Assembly: GCF_000717335.1 (NCBI RefSeq)
Contig: NZ_JNYZ01000015.1
Location: forward strand, 124,001-188,000
Length of the DNA: 64,000 nt
Source of the DNA: Amycolatopsis jejuensis
GTDB lineage: Bacteria; Actinomycetota; Actinomycetes; Mycobacteriales; Pseudonocardiaceae
Reading direction: 5' to 3'
Position 1 is the stretch's first letter; each line of letters begins with the position of its first letter. Both the position numbers and the translations under genes were made by a program. Below are positions 8,581-18,889 of the stretch, one piece after another. The notes beneath the pieces are model-generated. The model was not told the origin of the DNA. It searched no databases and was given only the letters and a program-made list of their open reading frames with translations.

Positions 8581-9058
8581 GGCTCAACCGGGCCCGAAAG
8601 CATTCCGTACCGTGTGCCGCAACGAATTCGGCGGCGCCCGGGTACCCGCTGCGACTCTGCGGTGGTGGTACTCGCCGCCGACCAGGTCATCGCCATCCCG
8701 ATCACCATCGAGTGAATGTCGTGCGGGTCGATGTCGGCCGCGAGGACGCCCGCAGCTTGGCAGTCCGCGATCGCGCTGATCTTCGGGGAGTCGTCGCTGC
8801 CGGGGAACAGCGGACCGGACGGGCGTTGCTCCAGGCGGTTCCACTTCGCCAGGCTACGAGGGCCGGGTTGGCCAGGTAGGCGTCGTAAAAGGCGGACGGC
8901 GTAGCCGGGCAGGGCCGTGACGTGTTCCATGAGCACTGCGCCGAACAGCTCTTCCTTGCCGAGAAGTGGGAGTACAGCTGGGATCTGCTGACCAGCGTCT
9001 GCTCCGCGATCCGGTCGACCCGTCCGCCGGCGATGCCGTGTTCGGCGAATTCCCGTGA
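8581..9058 (-). pseudogene. TetR-family regulator, truncated and frameshifted
   Basis: The reverse strand shows the TetR helix-turn-helix end in one frame (REFAEHGIAGGRVDRIAEQ then SQLYSHF). It continues in another frame with KEELFGAVLMEHVTALPGY and the ligand-binding part (SDDSPKISAIADCQ, DPHDIHSMVIGMAMTW). The first helices are lost where an IS481 remnant begins near 9060. The frame change falls at the HTH/ligand-domain boundary. Confidence 0.65.
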
Positions 9059-9059
9059 A

Positions 9060-9665
9060 CTCCTCGGCCAGGATCCGGTTGTAGCGCTCCACTTTTCCGT
9101 TGTGACGTGGGGGTGCAGGGCGTGATCCGCTGATGCCAGGCACGCGCAGGATGGTGACGAAGTTTTTCACGGGCATTGTCGGTGACCAGCCGGTGGATTT
9201 GACTGATGCTGTGCCGGGCGAAGAACGCCCGCGCCGGTGGACAAACCCGATCGCGGTCCGGGTTTTCTCGTCAGGCACGGCTTCGGTGCAGGCCACCCGG
9301 GAATAGCCGTCGACGGCGGCGTGCAGGTAGCTGTAGCGGGACCGCTGACCACGGGTTTTGCCTCGGGCAACGAGACGGTCCTGGTCACTGCCCCTGCCGT
9401 GGACGCGCCAGCCACCACCGTCGGCGATCTGGCCGGTGGGGTCGAGGAACCAACGCCGGGTCAGGCCCAGCTGCAGCAGATACCGGCCCACGGTCCGGAC
9501 CGAGACGGTGATGCCATCGGCGGCCAGTTCGGTGGCGATGCGGCGGGCGGAGTACTTCCGTTGCCGGCGCAGCTGTTCAATCCGGGCTACCACTTCGCCG
9601 GGGTGGCAGCGGGCGAACTGGGAATGGCCGGTTCCGCTTTCCCGGAACCGACCATTCACTTCATC
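9060..9665 (-). mobile_element. IS481-family transposase remnant
   Basis: Reverse-strand pieces match an IS481 DDE transposase: HPGEVVARIEQLRRQRKYSA near the N-terminus, SYLHAAVDGYSRVACTEAVP in the catalytic core, FFARHSI and VTDNA in another frame, and HNGKVERYNRILAEE around the last acidic residue. Both ends of the protein are missing and there are frame changes, so it is inactive. No terminal inverted repeats are recognisable. It interrupts the TetR gene. Confidence 0.65.
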
Positions 9666-9695
9666 TGCCGAGTCTGCCGAGTATGCCGATCGCGG

Positions 9696-10535
9696 TCACC
9701 GGTGATTCGCGAGTGCCGCGTTCACCTCGCCGATCTGGTGCTGGAGCATTGCCGAATACGCCGTCACGCGGGAGTAGAAACCCGGCTTCTTCCCGTCTGC
9801 GCACGAGGCTGCCCAGGAGACCACGCCGGCCACTCGCCCGTCGATGATCACCGGACCGCCGGAGTCACCCTGACAGCTGTCCACTCCTCCCTCCGGGAAT
9901 CCGGCGCAGAACTGCCCCTTCATCCCTTCTTTCTTGATCTCGTCCGTCGGGAACTCTTCCGGGTAGCTGTCAGTGCATTTCCGATCCGAATAGACCGAGA
10001 TCAGCGCCGTTCGCAGTTCATCCGATTTCTGCATTTCCGGAGCCACTGCTCCCCAGCCAAGGATACGCGCGGACTCCCCTTCGGTGTACAAGTCAGTGTC
10101 GGCAGTTCCGGCAATGACTGCATACGGCCCGGGAAGCGACTCGCGTAACGTCAATACGGCGACATCGTGGCCGTGTACCGCCGGGGCGAAGTCCGGATGG
10201 CTCCAGATGCTGTCGATTTTGACCTTTTTCCCGCCGGCCGAACCGGTACGGTCCCGGCCCTGCACAATCCGTCCCTGTTCCGGCTTCTGCCCGAAAACAC
10301 AATGTGCGGCGGTCAGCGCCTTGTTCGGCCCGACCAGCGCCGCGCCGCAGGAATGCCGCAGGCTCGGCACGGTATCCCCGTCACGCAGCCGGATCTGCTC
10401 GTAACTGAGCATCCACGGATACTTCGCGGTAGAGGTCGGATTACCACCGACGATCGCCTGGGCCGATCCCGGCATGACAAAAAAAGAAGCAAGGCCGGCC
10501 ACCAGGGCGACCGTTGCCGAACGACGCCAATTCAT
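9696..10535 (-). CDS. Secreted trypsin-like serine protease
   Basis: A 279-residue S1-family protease. Residues 1-27 form a signal peptide (basic MNWRRS, hydrophobic core, cleavage after GSAQA). The mature N-terminus is IVGG, so the protein may be self-starting rather than a zymogen. Catalytic residues are H78 (TAAHC), D124 (HDVAVL) and S225 (GDSGGP). Six cysteines are placed for three disulphides. The start was chosen at ATG 10535 behind GGGAG; an earlier in-frame start would bury the signal peptide. It is intact although surrounded by pseudogenes. Confidence 0.92.
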   Translation of the reverse strand: MNWRRSATVALVAGLASFFVMPGSAQAIVGGNPTSTAKYPWMLSYEQIRLRDGDTVPSLRHSCGAALVGPNKALTAAHCVFGQKPEQGRIVQGRDRTGSAGGKKVKIDSIWSHPDFAPAVHGHDVAVLTLRESLPGPYAVIAGTADTDLYTEGESARILGWGAVAPEMQKSDELRTALISVYSDRKCTDSYPEEFPTDEIKKEGMKGQFCAGFPEGGVDSCQGDSGGPVIIDGRVAGVVSWAASCADGKKPGFYSRVTAYSAMLQHQIGEVNAALANHR

Positions 10536-10646
10536 CCTCAATCTCCCGATCCCCACCTGTGATTGACGTGCCGATTTCACTGGAAAGCTATCAGCGGAAG
10601 AACTGTTCCGCATCATCCTGCAGGATGACCGGAAAAGGCGAAAGTT

Positions 10647-12714
10647 TTATCTCCGAGCGGTTTCAAAGCCGGACGATATTCGACCAGCTTCCAGCGCGTC
10701 CCACAGGAACGCAAGGAACTCGGCAGCCTCCGCGGCCTGGGCGGCAACCGGTTTGCCGTGGCCGTGCCCGGCGTCCCTGCGCACGGACAGCAAAATCGGT
10801 GCGGTCCCGCCCTGCGCCTGCTGCAAGGTCGCGGCGAACTTGTACGCGTGCACTCCCGGTGGCAGCCGATCGTCGGACTCACCGGTGGTGATCAGCGTGG
10901 CGGGATAAGCGGTACCGGGCCGGACATTGTGCACCGGCGAGTACGCCTTGAGCGTCGCGAACTGGTCCGGGTCCTCGGCGGTTCCGTATTCGGAGATACC
11001 GGCATTGCTGGTGGTGAAGCGGCGGTAGCGCAGCATGTCCAGCAGAGCAACCTCCGGCACGACCGCGGCGAAGAGTTCCGGGCGCTGGACGAGCATGACA
11101 CCGGCGAGCAGGCCACCGGCCGAGTGGCCGTTGAGCGCAAGCCGCCGAGGCGAGGTCCAGCCGTGCGCGAAGAGCCATTCGGCCACCGCTGCACAGTCGT
11201 CGAAGGTGTTTTGCTTGCGCTCCATCGTTCCCGCGTCGTGCCAGTCCTGCCCGCGTTCGCCACCCCCGCGTACCCCTGCGACGGCGAGTACCCCTCCGCT
11301 GTCGATCCAGCCTGCATACGGTGGGAAGAAGCTGCCCGAGCCGAAGACATAGCCGAAACTGCCATAGGCCACCAGCAGGGTGGGCCGGGCACCGTCAGGC
11401 GTGACATCACGCCGGTGCACGAGAGTCAGCGGGACAGCCGCGCCGTCCGTGCTCATGACCGCAACCATCTCGGTGACGTAGCCGTCCGGATCGTGGCCCG
11501 GCGGCGAGGTGTCGAAATCGACAGTCGTTTCGCGCGTAACGAGGTCATGGCAGACGATCGCGGCGGGCCGCGTCCACGAGGCGACCTCGAAAAACACTCT
11601 CGAGTCGGCCTCGGTGCCGCTGATCTGACACACTCCGGTTCCGTCCGGGAGCGAAACGGCGTAGGACTCGGATCCGTCGAGCGTGGTGATCCGGACGTCC
11701 GTGCCCGTGGGGTCGCGATGAAGTGTGACCAACTGGCCCCGTACAAGCACACGCTGACGTCGTCGAGAGAGAGAGTTCCCTTTCCCCCTCCGGGATGACT
11801 TCCCGCCAGCGTTCGCGCGCCGGGTCAGCGAGGTCGACCGCGACCACCCGGCCCCGGGGTGCGTCACGATGCGTCTGCAAGTAGCGGACGTCGCCGACGA
11901 CCCCGAGGTAGCTGCCGGCATCGGCAGTCACGACCTGTTCGAACGAGCTCGCACTCTGGTCGAGCGGCCGGTGCAGAATCGTGTCCACCTGGGACTTCCC
12001 CGGGCTGGGCAGCTCGATGAGCAAATGCCGCCCGTTCCGGCTCACGTGCGGAACGACCATGCCGGTGCCCACCGGCGCCTCGTACACCACCGCATCGGCC
12101 GTCTCCCCACGCAGATGCAGCTTCACCTGGCACGTGATGGTGCCACCGTCCGCTTCCGCTACCGGCTCATAGACGAGGCAGAAGCCGCTGCTGTCCGGCA
12201 GCCAGGCGAAGACCGGCGGAATGAGCCGTTCGACCGCATCGGGAAGGACCACGCACGGATCGACGTCCACGATGCGCGCGGTCGCCCAGTCACTGCCCCC
12301 GCTGGTGGTCGTGTAGGCGACGAAGCGCCCGTCCGGGCTCGGCCGGAAGCCCCCGATCGCCTGCCCCTGCTCCTCGGGCCGGACGAGCACCCGGGGGCCC
12401 CGGTCGTCGATGACCCACAACGCATCCGGATCGGGCCCGCCGTCGTTGCGGGTCTCGAAACGCCTGCCTCCACGCACGATCGGAGCCGAGCGCCGCGGAT
12501 ACCCGGTGAGTTCCGCGACCCGCTTGCGGAAACGGGCCCACGACGGCAGCCGGTGGATCAATTCCGTGGTCAGCTCCGTCTACGCGCACGCCCACGCCTG
12601 CACTTCCGGGTCGTCCGGCGCCTCCAGCCAGCGGTAGGGGTCCGGAATCCTCGTGCCGTGCAGCAGATCGGTGGCAGCTACGGTTTTCGTGTGCGGATAC
12701 TCCGGCGGACGCAT
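10647..12714 (-). pseudogene. Prolyl oligopeptidase (S9A) gene broken by two frameshifts
   Basis: The gene starts well (GGGGAGAG ribosome site, then MRPPEYPHTKT, RIPDPYRWLEAPDDPEVQAW), stops near 12580, resumes in a second frame (SWARFRKRVAELTGYPRR through the propeller), and shifts again near 11770. The C-terminal hydrolase domain is intact in the third frame: Ser in LNGHSAGGLLAG, Asp in TTGESDDRLPPGVH, His in DAGHGHGKP. Total span matches a normal enzyme of about 690 residues. Either two real frameshifts or two assembly errors split it; the neighbouring decay favours real mutation. Confidence 0.75.
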
Positions 12715-12740
12715 GCGTACTCTCCCCTGTCGACAGACGG

Positions 12741-13205
12741 CTACTGCTCTTCGGTACGTCCACCCAGATTCTCGGCAAGGAACCGCTCCACGGCCGCGTA
12801 CATGCGGCGCCGGTTCTCCGGCTTGGCCACCGCTCTGCGATTGCGGCACTCGCGGGTCGTTGGCCCCCTGGATGATCATCATGGGCTTGGCCACGTCATC
12901 CACCCGGGACAGCGGCGAGCGCGCCCACCGGAAGTCCGGGTCGGCCTCCGGATCACCGACCCGCATCCGGATCTGCTTGGTCACGGTGGTCCAGTACGCC
13001 GGAGTGCTCTCGATGAACGTCCGAAGGTCCGCAACTCCCATGACGTCGATCGCGCACGCGAAGACGTCCGGGGTGAAGGTGGCACCGATCAACGCCGCAT
13101 AGCCGCCATTGGAATGCCCGTAGATGGCGATCTTCTCCCGGTCGGCGTAGCCCCTCGCCGACGATCCATTCGACGGTGTCGAGCAGATCGTCGTGCATCC
13201 GGCCG
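12741..13205 (-). pseudogene. S9-family peptidase C-terminal fragment
   Basis: A fragment of a second S9 alpha/beta hydrolase. It shows YADREKIAIYGHSNGGYAAL (nucleophile Ser), FRWARSPLSRVDDVAKPMMI and IQGANDPRVPQSQS (Asp region), then after a deletion KPENRRRMYAAVERFLAENL. The EGHGF segment with the catalytic His is missing, so it is dead. The beta-propeller half is absent; its 5' side runs directly into the M3 peptidase remnant. Confidence 0.65.
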
Positions 13206-13229
13206 GCACTCCGCGGCGGCGCAACAGGA

Positions 13230-14461
13230 TCAGTGCCGGACGGGCACCGGGTCGGCAGCGTGCCGAGACGCATCGAGCCACCTGCCGAAGGCGGCGGCCG
13301 AGTACGGGCGGCCACGAGGCCGGCGGCGTCCGCCGAGCCCCCAGGGGCGAGGACATGGTCGCGATATCGCGCTCCGGCGGCCGGATCGAGCAAGTCGGCG
13401 CGATCGAACCCGGTGAAGAGGTCCTTGGCGATCACCAAGCTCCACATGTAGGCGTAATAGGAACTTCCGTACCCGGCGAGATGCAGGAACGACGTGTGGG
13501 CATGGGTGCCGGGGAGCCGATCGAACACGTCGTATTTTTCCTGCAGTTCCTCGGCCAGCGCAGGGAGATCGTCCGGACAGCCGGCATGCATCCGGTAGGC
13601 GAGCATCGCGAGGTACATCTGCTTGCGGACGAAGCAGCCGTTGCCGAACTCCTTGGCCGCACGCATTCGCCCGACGAGGTCCTCGGGAATGGGTACCCCG
13701 CCGGCATCGGTGGCGAAGCTGCGCAGCACTTTCGCGTCCCACGCCCATTCCTCGAGCAGCTGCGACGGAGCCTCGACGAAGTCGAGTTCGGTGGCCTCAC
13801 CCGAAAACCGGGCGTAGCGTTGCCTCTCGCCGCTGAACACCTGGTGCATGAGGTGCCCGAACTCGTGGAACAGCGTCACGACGTCGTCGTGCTCCATCAG
13901 CCCGCGGCTGAAGTTGCACACGAGCGCTCCTTCGGTCAGCTGCCGCCCCGCAAGCCCGGGTCGCAGTGCGGCGGCGCCCGCATGCGTGAACTTTCCCTTT
14001 CGTGGATGCAGATCGAGATAGACCCGGCCGATCCGTTCGGCTGCGCGCAGCACGTCGAACACCACGACGTCCGGGTGCCACGCGGGCACATCGACGACCC
14101 GGTACTCGACCCCGAACAGCTGTCCGGTGACATCGAGAAGTCCTTGTTGCACTTTCGCGAAGTCGAAATAGCGGCGCACTTCGCGGGCATCGACGTCGAA
14201 CTGCTCCCGCCGGACCGCCTCTGCGTAGTACGCGAACTCGGAAGCGTCCAGACTCGTCGCCGCGGGATCGTCCTCGCGTTTGCGCGCCAGCAGCACCTCG
14301 GCCTCGCGACGCGCAGCGGGCTCGGCGAGTGCGCTGACCAGGCCGATCGCCGCCGCGTTCAGGTACGCCGCCTGCCGGGTGAACGGGAAGTCCTCAGCCG
14401 GCGCCGCGCCGATGCCCGCCCGCAAGCCGTCGTCCAAGGACCGCTCCGTCCGATCTGCCAC
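13230..14461 (-). pseudogene. Chimeric remnant: aminotransferase-like start fused to M3 metallopeptidase
   Basis: From about residue 45 the frame is an M3 (thimet oligopeptidase-like) zinc peptidase: YYAEAVRREQFDVDAREVRR, the zinc site TLFHEFGHLMHQVF, and KYDVFDRLPGTHAHTSFLHL. The normal enzyme is about 650 residues; the N-terminal half is missing. The first 40 residues (EDFPFTRQAAYLNAAAIGLV) look instead like the start of a class V aminotransferase. Near the 3' end a frameshift separates AAGLVA from GRPYSAAAFGRWLD. It is probably a deletion fusion and non-functional, although the HExxH core is intact. Confidence 0.6.
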
Positions 14462-14501
14462 GGGCCGCCTGCCCGGGACCGCCGGTCCGACCGCGTTGCC
14501 G

Positions 14502-15266
14502 TCAGCGCTCGTCGTCCAGCTCGTTGAGGTACTTGTAAATGGTGTACCGGCTGGAATCCAGCCATTCCGCGGCGAGTTCAGCCGCTTCGCGAATGGTGAA
14601 GAAGCCCCGTTCTTTGAGCTCCCGGACCACCGCGACCTTGTGCGCCTTCTTCATCAGTTCGACCGGGACGCCGATCGAACTGATGGCATCGTGCAGAATG
14701 CCCTCGGCCAGTGCCTCGACCGAAAGCGGGAACTTCTCGGCCATTCCGGTTGCCGGTGCCGCCGGCTCCTGCTCCGCAGGGACGTTCATCGACGCGAACG
14801 CGGCCAGGAACTGCTGGGTGCGCTCGACATCCCGCACATCGGTGTTGATGCACAGGCTGGCGACCGCCCTGCCGTCCGGTGCCTTCAGCAACAGGCTCGA
14901 CGAACGCATCACGAGCCCGTCGGGCATCTCGGTGCGATACCGGATGAGATGGTCGCTCGCGCCGGACATCATCGTCTGGATCCCCAGATCGGTGGGCGGG
15001 CCACCGATCCCGCGGCCGGCGTTCGTGCCCCCGATCGCCACGATGGTGTTGGGGAACTTGGTGAAATCGTGCAGCACGACCTCGGTGCGCGGCTGCAGCA
15101 CTTCCGCAAGCGGTTCCACCAGCGGCGAAATCATCTTGACGATCTTTGCCGCATACGCCTGCTCCTCGAGACTGAAGTCGACGGACTCCGATCCCTTCGA
15201 CCGCTTGTTCGCTGCTGCCCTCACGGAGGTACGTCGACCGAGTTGGACCGGGCGGCTGGAACACAC
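14502..15266 (-). CDS. YheO/DauR-type PAS and helix-turn-helix regulator
   Basis: About 254 residues. Residues about 35-150 form a YheO-like PAS domain (LQPRTEVVLHDFTKFPNTIV, SSSLLLKAPDGRAVASLCIN). Residues about 190-250 form a helix-turn-helix (LKERGFFTIREAAELAAEWL followed by SRYTIYKYLNEL). Family members include the arginine-catabolism regulator DauR. The start is uncertain: GTG at 15266 is the longest, and a second in-frame GTG lies 14 codons in; neither has a good ribosome site. No target operon is adjacent, since the neighbours are remnants. Confidence 0.8.
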   Translation of the reverse strand: MCSSRPVQLGRRTSVRAAANKRSKGSESVDFSLEEQAYAAKIVKMISPLVEPLAEVLQPRTEVVLHDFTKFPNTIVAIGGTNAGRGIGGPPTDLGIQTMMSGASDHLIRYRTEMPDGLVMRSSSLLLKAPDGRAVASLCINTDVRDVERTQQFLAAFASMNVPAEQEPAAPATGMAEKFPLSVEALAEGILHDAISSIGVPVELMKKAHKVAVVRELKERGFFTIREAAELAAEWLDSSRYTIYKYLNELDDER

Positions 15267-16327
15267 AACTACGGGCGTCGTGTCCTTCGCGAGTGGCGGC
15301 GGACGGGTCGCGTGGACGAATGTGATGTCACGTCAACCGAAGGACAGGATACGTTGCTGGTGGCCGGTTGATCGGTCACGGGCCGGTCGAGGCCGACCCA
15401 GCGAACAATCCGTAAACCAGTCTGGCGTGACGTGGGAGTTTGGCTCGTCCTGACCACTTGGAAGTGCTGGGCCGGGCGACCTGTCGCGGCTTGGCTTTAT
15501 CGGTCATCTGCGGTGCCACCCCGGCAGCCGGCGCCCCAAACCACGCACCGATGTCCCCGCGCCGTGCCGATCGGTAGTGCCAGTCGGGGTGGTTCGAGGC
15601 CGCGACCGTCCAGCGGCATCGGCACGGCACCGTCGTCCACCAACCCACCCGCAGGACGGGCAGCCGACTCAACGAACGACCACAGAGGAACTGCCCAGCC
15701 ACCAACGCGCACGCAGAGTCGGTCACCCCGCCAAGGCTCGAACCACACACCAGCAACTGACGTGCGCCTCAGCATGGTTCGTCACCCACTCCGCTAATCG
15801 AAGCATATCCGCCTGACCTCCCCGGATCGCTCGACATCGGAGATACGCCGGAGCGAGAGCGACCCGATACGTCCCCAGGGAGACCGGCGTCTTCGCGTCA
15901 CCAGCGAGCAGGTGGATCCGCGCGAGGTCGAGTGCTGCACCAGCGCCGATGAGAGGGTTGCACCGGTCGCGGAGCTGGCGCTGGACGTGTCCTTCGAACG
16001 GACGCGCCCGGGACCCGACAGCTCCTTCGGTGTGCGCGTCGACCGCCGCCGCGAACAGAGGGTCGCAGGTGTCTGGTTCGATGACAGCGAAGGTCAGGAT
16101 GTCGCCGGCTCGGCACGCGGATGTGCTTGTCGACGGCACTGCCAAGGGGTGCGCCAGGGCCGGCCGGAAACCTCCGGCCGGCAGACGCTCCGTCGCCGGA
16201 ATGCGCTCGACAAGGCCGTCCGGGAATTCGGGACCGGCGAGATGGCCGGGGCACCGCCCGCCGCCCCGACGTCACCCACCGTAGCGGCCATGTTCACAAC
16301 CTCCCCCATATCCCCTGGTCAGCGCCG
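15267..16327. other. Region without a confident gene; possible TPR-like remnant
   Basis: No gene can be assigned with confidence in this kilobase. On the reverse strand 15723-16145 an open frame contains AGDILTFAVIEPDTCDPLF and ALDLARIHLLAGDAK followed by VALAPAYLRCRA, which looks like one or two tetratricopeptide-type helices. It lacks a clear start and may be the end of a decayed gene. The stretch 15376-15720 has open frames on both strands with no recognisable family. Confidence 0.3.
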
Positions 16328-16359
16328 TAGGTACCAAACACGGTACCTAGTCAGGTACC
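16328..16359. promoter_or_regulatory. Triple GGTACC operator of toxin-antitoxin operon
   Basis: Three copies of the palindrome GGTACC lie at 16330-16335, 16342-16347 and 16354-16359, exactly 12 bp apart. The first two are extended into the inverted repeat TAGGTACC / GGTACCTA. The last copy ends 8 bp before the antitoxin ATG. Such iterated palindromes are typical of cooperative autorepression by antitoxin and toxin-antitoxin complexes. Confidence 0.7.
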
Positions 16360-16367
16360 ATACGGGT

Positions 16368-16562
16368 ATGACAGCGTTGAACGTGCAGTTCACCGAGGAC
16401 GAAATGGACCAGATCCGCGAGGCAGCCGGCAAGGAGGGCGTGTCCGTGAAGAAGATTGCCCACGACGCCGTCGTCGCCGACCTTCGCCGCCGCCGGGTCG
16501 TCGCCGCAGCTGTCCGGACCGCGCGCATCTCGGCCGAGCTCAACAAGCGGCTCGCGCAGTAA
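16368..16562 (+). CDS. Antitoxin of a Doc/Fic-type toxin-antitoxin pair
   Basis: A 64-residue protein. The N-terminal part (LNVQFTEDEMDQIREAAGKE then KKIAHDAVVADL) has the strand-helix-helix pattern of ribbon-helix-helix DNA-binding domains. The C-terminal basic helix (TARISAELNKRLAQ) would wrap the toxin. It is followed after 3 bp by the Doc toxin, an arrangement typical of type II modules. The family is not Phd in the strict sense. Confidence 0.8.
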   Translation: MTALNVQFTEDEMDQIREAAGKEGVSVKKIAHDAVVADLRRRRVVAAAVRTARISAELNKRLAQ

Positions 16563-16565
16563 CCG

Positions 16566-16946
16566 GTGATCCACTACCTCGACCTCGGAGACGTACAGGA
16601 GGTCATGGCAATCGTGCTGGGATCTCCGGCGCTCATCCGTGACCACGGGCTTCTGGCATCAGCCCTGGCCCGGCCCCAGTCCACGGTCTTCGGCCAGGAC
16701 GCCTACCCCGACCTGTTCGACAAAGCCGCCGCCCTGCTGCACTCCCTCGCCCGCAACCATGCGATGCAAGACGGGAACAAACGCGCAGCCTGGAACTGCG
16801 CAATCGTGTTCCTGGACATCAACGGCCACCCGCTCGCCGAGCCACTGGACGTGGACAAGGCAGAGAACATGGTGCTCAACGCCTGTCAAGGCCGCATCGA
16901 CGTACCGGAAATCTCCGCCGCGCTACGCGGGTTCGTCCAGGCCTGA
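16566..16946 (+). CDS. doc: Doc/Fic-family toxin
   Basis: A 126-residue single Fic domain of Doc size. The active-site loop is HAMQDGNKR, matching H-x-(F/M)-x-D-G-N-K-R. Doc proteins phosphorylate EF-Tu and stop translation; other Fic enzymes AMPylate targets. GTG start 3 bp after the antitoxin stop implies coupled translation. The module is intact within a decayed region, as expected for an addiction element. Confidence 0.88.
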   Translation: MIHYLDLGDVQEVMAIVLGSPALIRDHGLLASALARPQSTVFGQDAYPDLFDKAAALLHSLARNHAMQDGNKRAAWNCAIVFLDINGHPLAEPLDVDKAENMVLNACQGRIDVPEISAALRGFVQA

Positions 16947-17089
16947 CCCCTCAGGACCAGCGCAGCCTTCCCGGTTGCTTCGGACATCCAGCCACCGGGA
17001 CTTCATCAAGTAACGCCTGCCGATCTTCTGCGTCGTCCCACATGCGCGCCCCAGTCCCCTCGACTGATCCCCGACGAGGTCGGCCACGC

Positions 17090-17800
17090 GCACGCGCTGC
17101 GCATGGAGCTGGCCGCCGACGGGGAGGTCACACAGCGCGCCCGCCAGACCCGGTGAGTAGCTGATCATCGCGTCCCGTGAGGTGGCACCCGGCGCGGCGA
17201 CGACCGCGTTCGCGCGGCTGCCTGCGGGGTAGTTCACGTTCAGGATCATGACCGGTGGCAACAGCGGCCGCCGCCCGCTCGCGTGGCGAGAGCCGTGACC
17301 AAGCGGGCAGCGAAATCGGCCGCAGCGGCGAAATGAGCGGGACTCGTGTCCGGTTGGCGAGCTGACGGCCCGCTGACCGCGATGGCAGGCACCCCGAGTT
17401 CGGCCGCCGTGATCGCCGCCGCCACGGTTCGGGAGTGGAACGCGGCAGAGCTGACGCTGTTGCCGTTGTTGATTCCCGACGCGACGAGGTCCGGCTGCGT
17501 GGCGGCGCACCCGGAACACAGTCCGACCATCGCGGCATCGGCGGGGTGGCCGCCGACCGCCCAGACTTCGGGGTCGGCGGTCGGCCGGGTCAGGCCCAGT
17601 AACCCGTGCACGGTGAGCGCGCCCCGGTGCCGCTTTCGTCACTGGCCGGGGCCACCACGACGACCGTGTTCCCTGCCCGGAGGAGCGCTGCCGGAGGGCG
17701 GCAAGCCCGGTCCCGACCATCCGGCCGCGAATCGGCCGCGACGCGGCGGACGACGTCAGCCAGCTCCGGACGGGCGCCGAAGCGAGCGACGCAAATCGCG
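17090..17800 (-). pseudogene. SurE-like 5'/3'-nucleotidase pseudogene
   Basis: Reverse-strand fragments in different frames follow the order of SurE: NTVVVVAPASDESGTGA, then HGLLGLTRPTADPEVWAVGG, QPDLVASGINNGNSVSSAAF with HSRTVAAAITAAELGVPAIA, then MILNVNYPAGSRANAVV. The N-terminal VTNDDG motif is lost and at least two frameshifts separate the pieces. The normal protein is about 250-300 residues and acts on nucleoside monophosphates. Confidence 0.6.
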
Positions 17801-17850
17801 CTGCGGCGTACGGATCGGGGCTGCTGCATGTGCCAACCGATGATGGGCAA

Positions 17851-18619
17851 TCAGATCGTGAGATCCCCCGGCCATGTTCGTTTCAACGACGGAATCTCGC
17901 CCTGGAGAATTCTTGCCCATTCGCGCTGATCGCGGGATGATTTTGGACTGTGCTCCTGCAGCATCTCAAACTCGCCCAATGAGCCGAGCGCTCGCGCTGC
18001 GGCGATCCTCGTATCACGAAGGAGGTCCTGAAGGAGATCGACCAGCAACTCCCGAACCGGGAGCGCCCGTACGTGTTCGCGCAATCCCGCGTTGCCGAGC
18101 CGGCGGATAGCGTCCGCTCCGAGCAGTACGCACCGTAGGGGAGGTGTCCTTCAATGCCTCCATCAAGGGAACGAGAGCGTTCGCCTCTCCGGAATCACCC
18201 AGGCCTTTTGTCGCATCCATTCGCACAGTAGCGGGGTAATACCTGAGGATCGTGTCGTACTGGCCCAGTGGGTCAAGTTGGCGGAGCCGACTGAAGCCCA
18301 ATTGGTATCTTGTTACTATCGGTGCCTGAATCGCGCTCCTAATCTTGCTCGACGGATTTTCGACTGCCCTGACCTGCCCGTCCGGGACGAGGTCCAACAT
18401 AGGATTCGGGTCGCGATCGCGATCGCGCTCAGCAAGAATCCTCAATGCCCGGATGGGCACTTTGCCAGACCGTATTTCACGCCTCAATGACTTGAATATC
18501 ACTTCGTCGATTCCTGCTTCTTCTGCTTTGACAAGATCAACTGCCATTGACGCGGCCCACGAATCAGGAGATCTCAATATCTCTTTGAGATAGCCGTGTA
18601 CGTCCAGCTTGTCTCGCAT
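17851..18619 (-). pseudogene. HEAT-repeat-like protein gene split by one frameshift
   Basis: The first 175 codons run from MRDKLDVHGYLKEILRSPDS to LKDTSPTVRTA. One base change of frame near 18115 leads on to GADAIRRLGNAGLREHVRAL, LLRDTRIAAARALGSLGEFE and a stop at 17851. Together this makes a roughly 255-residue alpha-helical repeat protein. Base composition is visibly lower in G+C than the surroundings (runs of TTCTTCTGCTTTGAC type), suggesting acquisition. Function unknown; a single sequencing error could also explain the split. Confidence 0.5.
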
Positions 18620-18889
18620 TCCCGATCTCCTCGGTCTGCCAGCTTCTCCCGCGCTGGGCGGTTGACATTACAGTAGCTCGCAAACTTGGCCGTTCTCGCG
18701 TCTTGCGGGTTTCAACCGCGTCTGGTACTCAGACACCCGAGTCCCGCGTCGGCAACCCGGTAAACCCAGTTCAGCGAGCCGAGTCCGTTCCATATCGAGA
18801 CTGCGCGTTCGACACACCTGGCAAGAGCCGCCCGATAGAAGATTCGCAGGTTGACGTACGACCGATAGCCGCCGTACCGAACGTAGTTG

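Noticed and set aside
15376..15756. A reverse-strand 126-codon frame as a gene
   Set aside because: No recognisable domain, no ribosome site, and overlapping frames on the other strand of similar quality.
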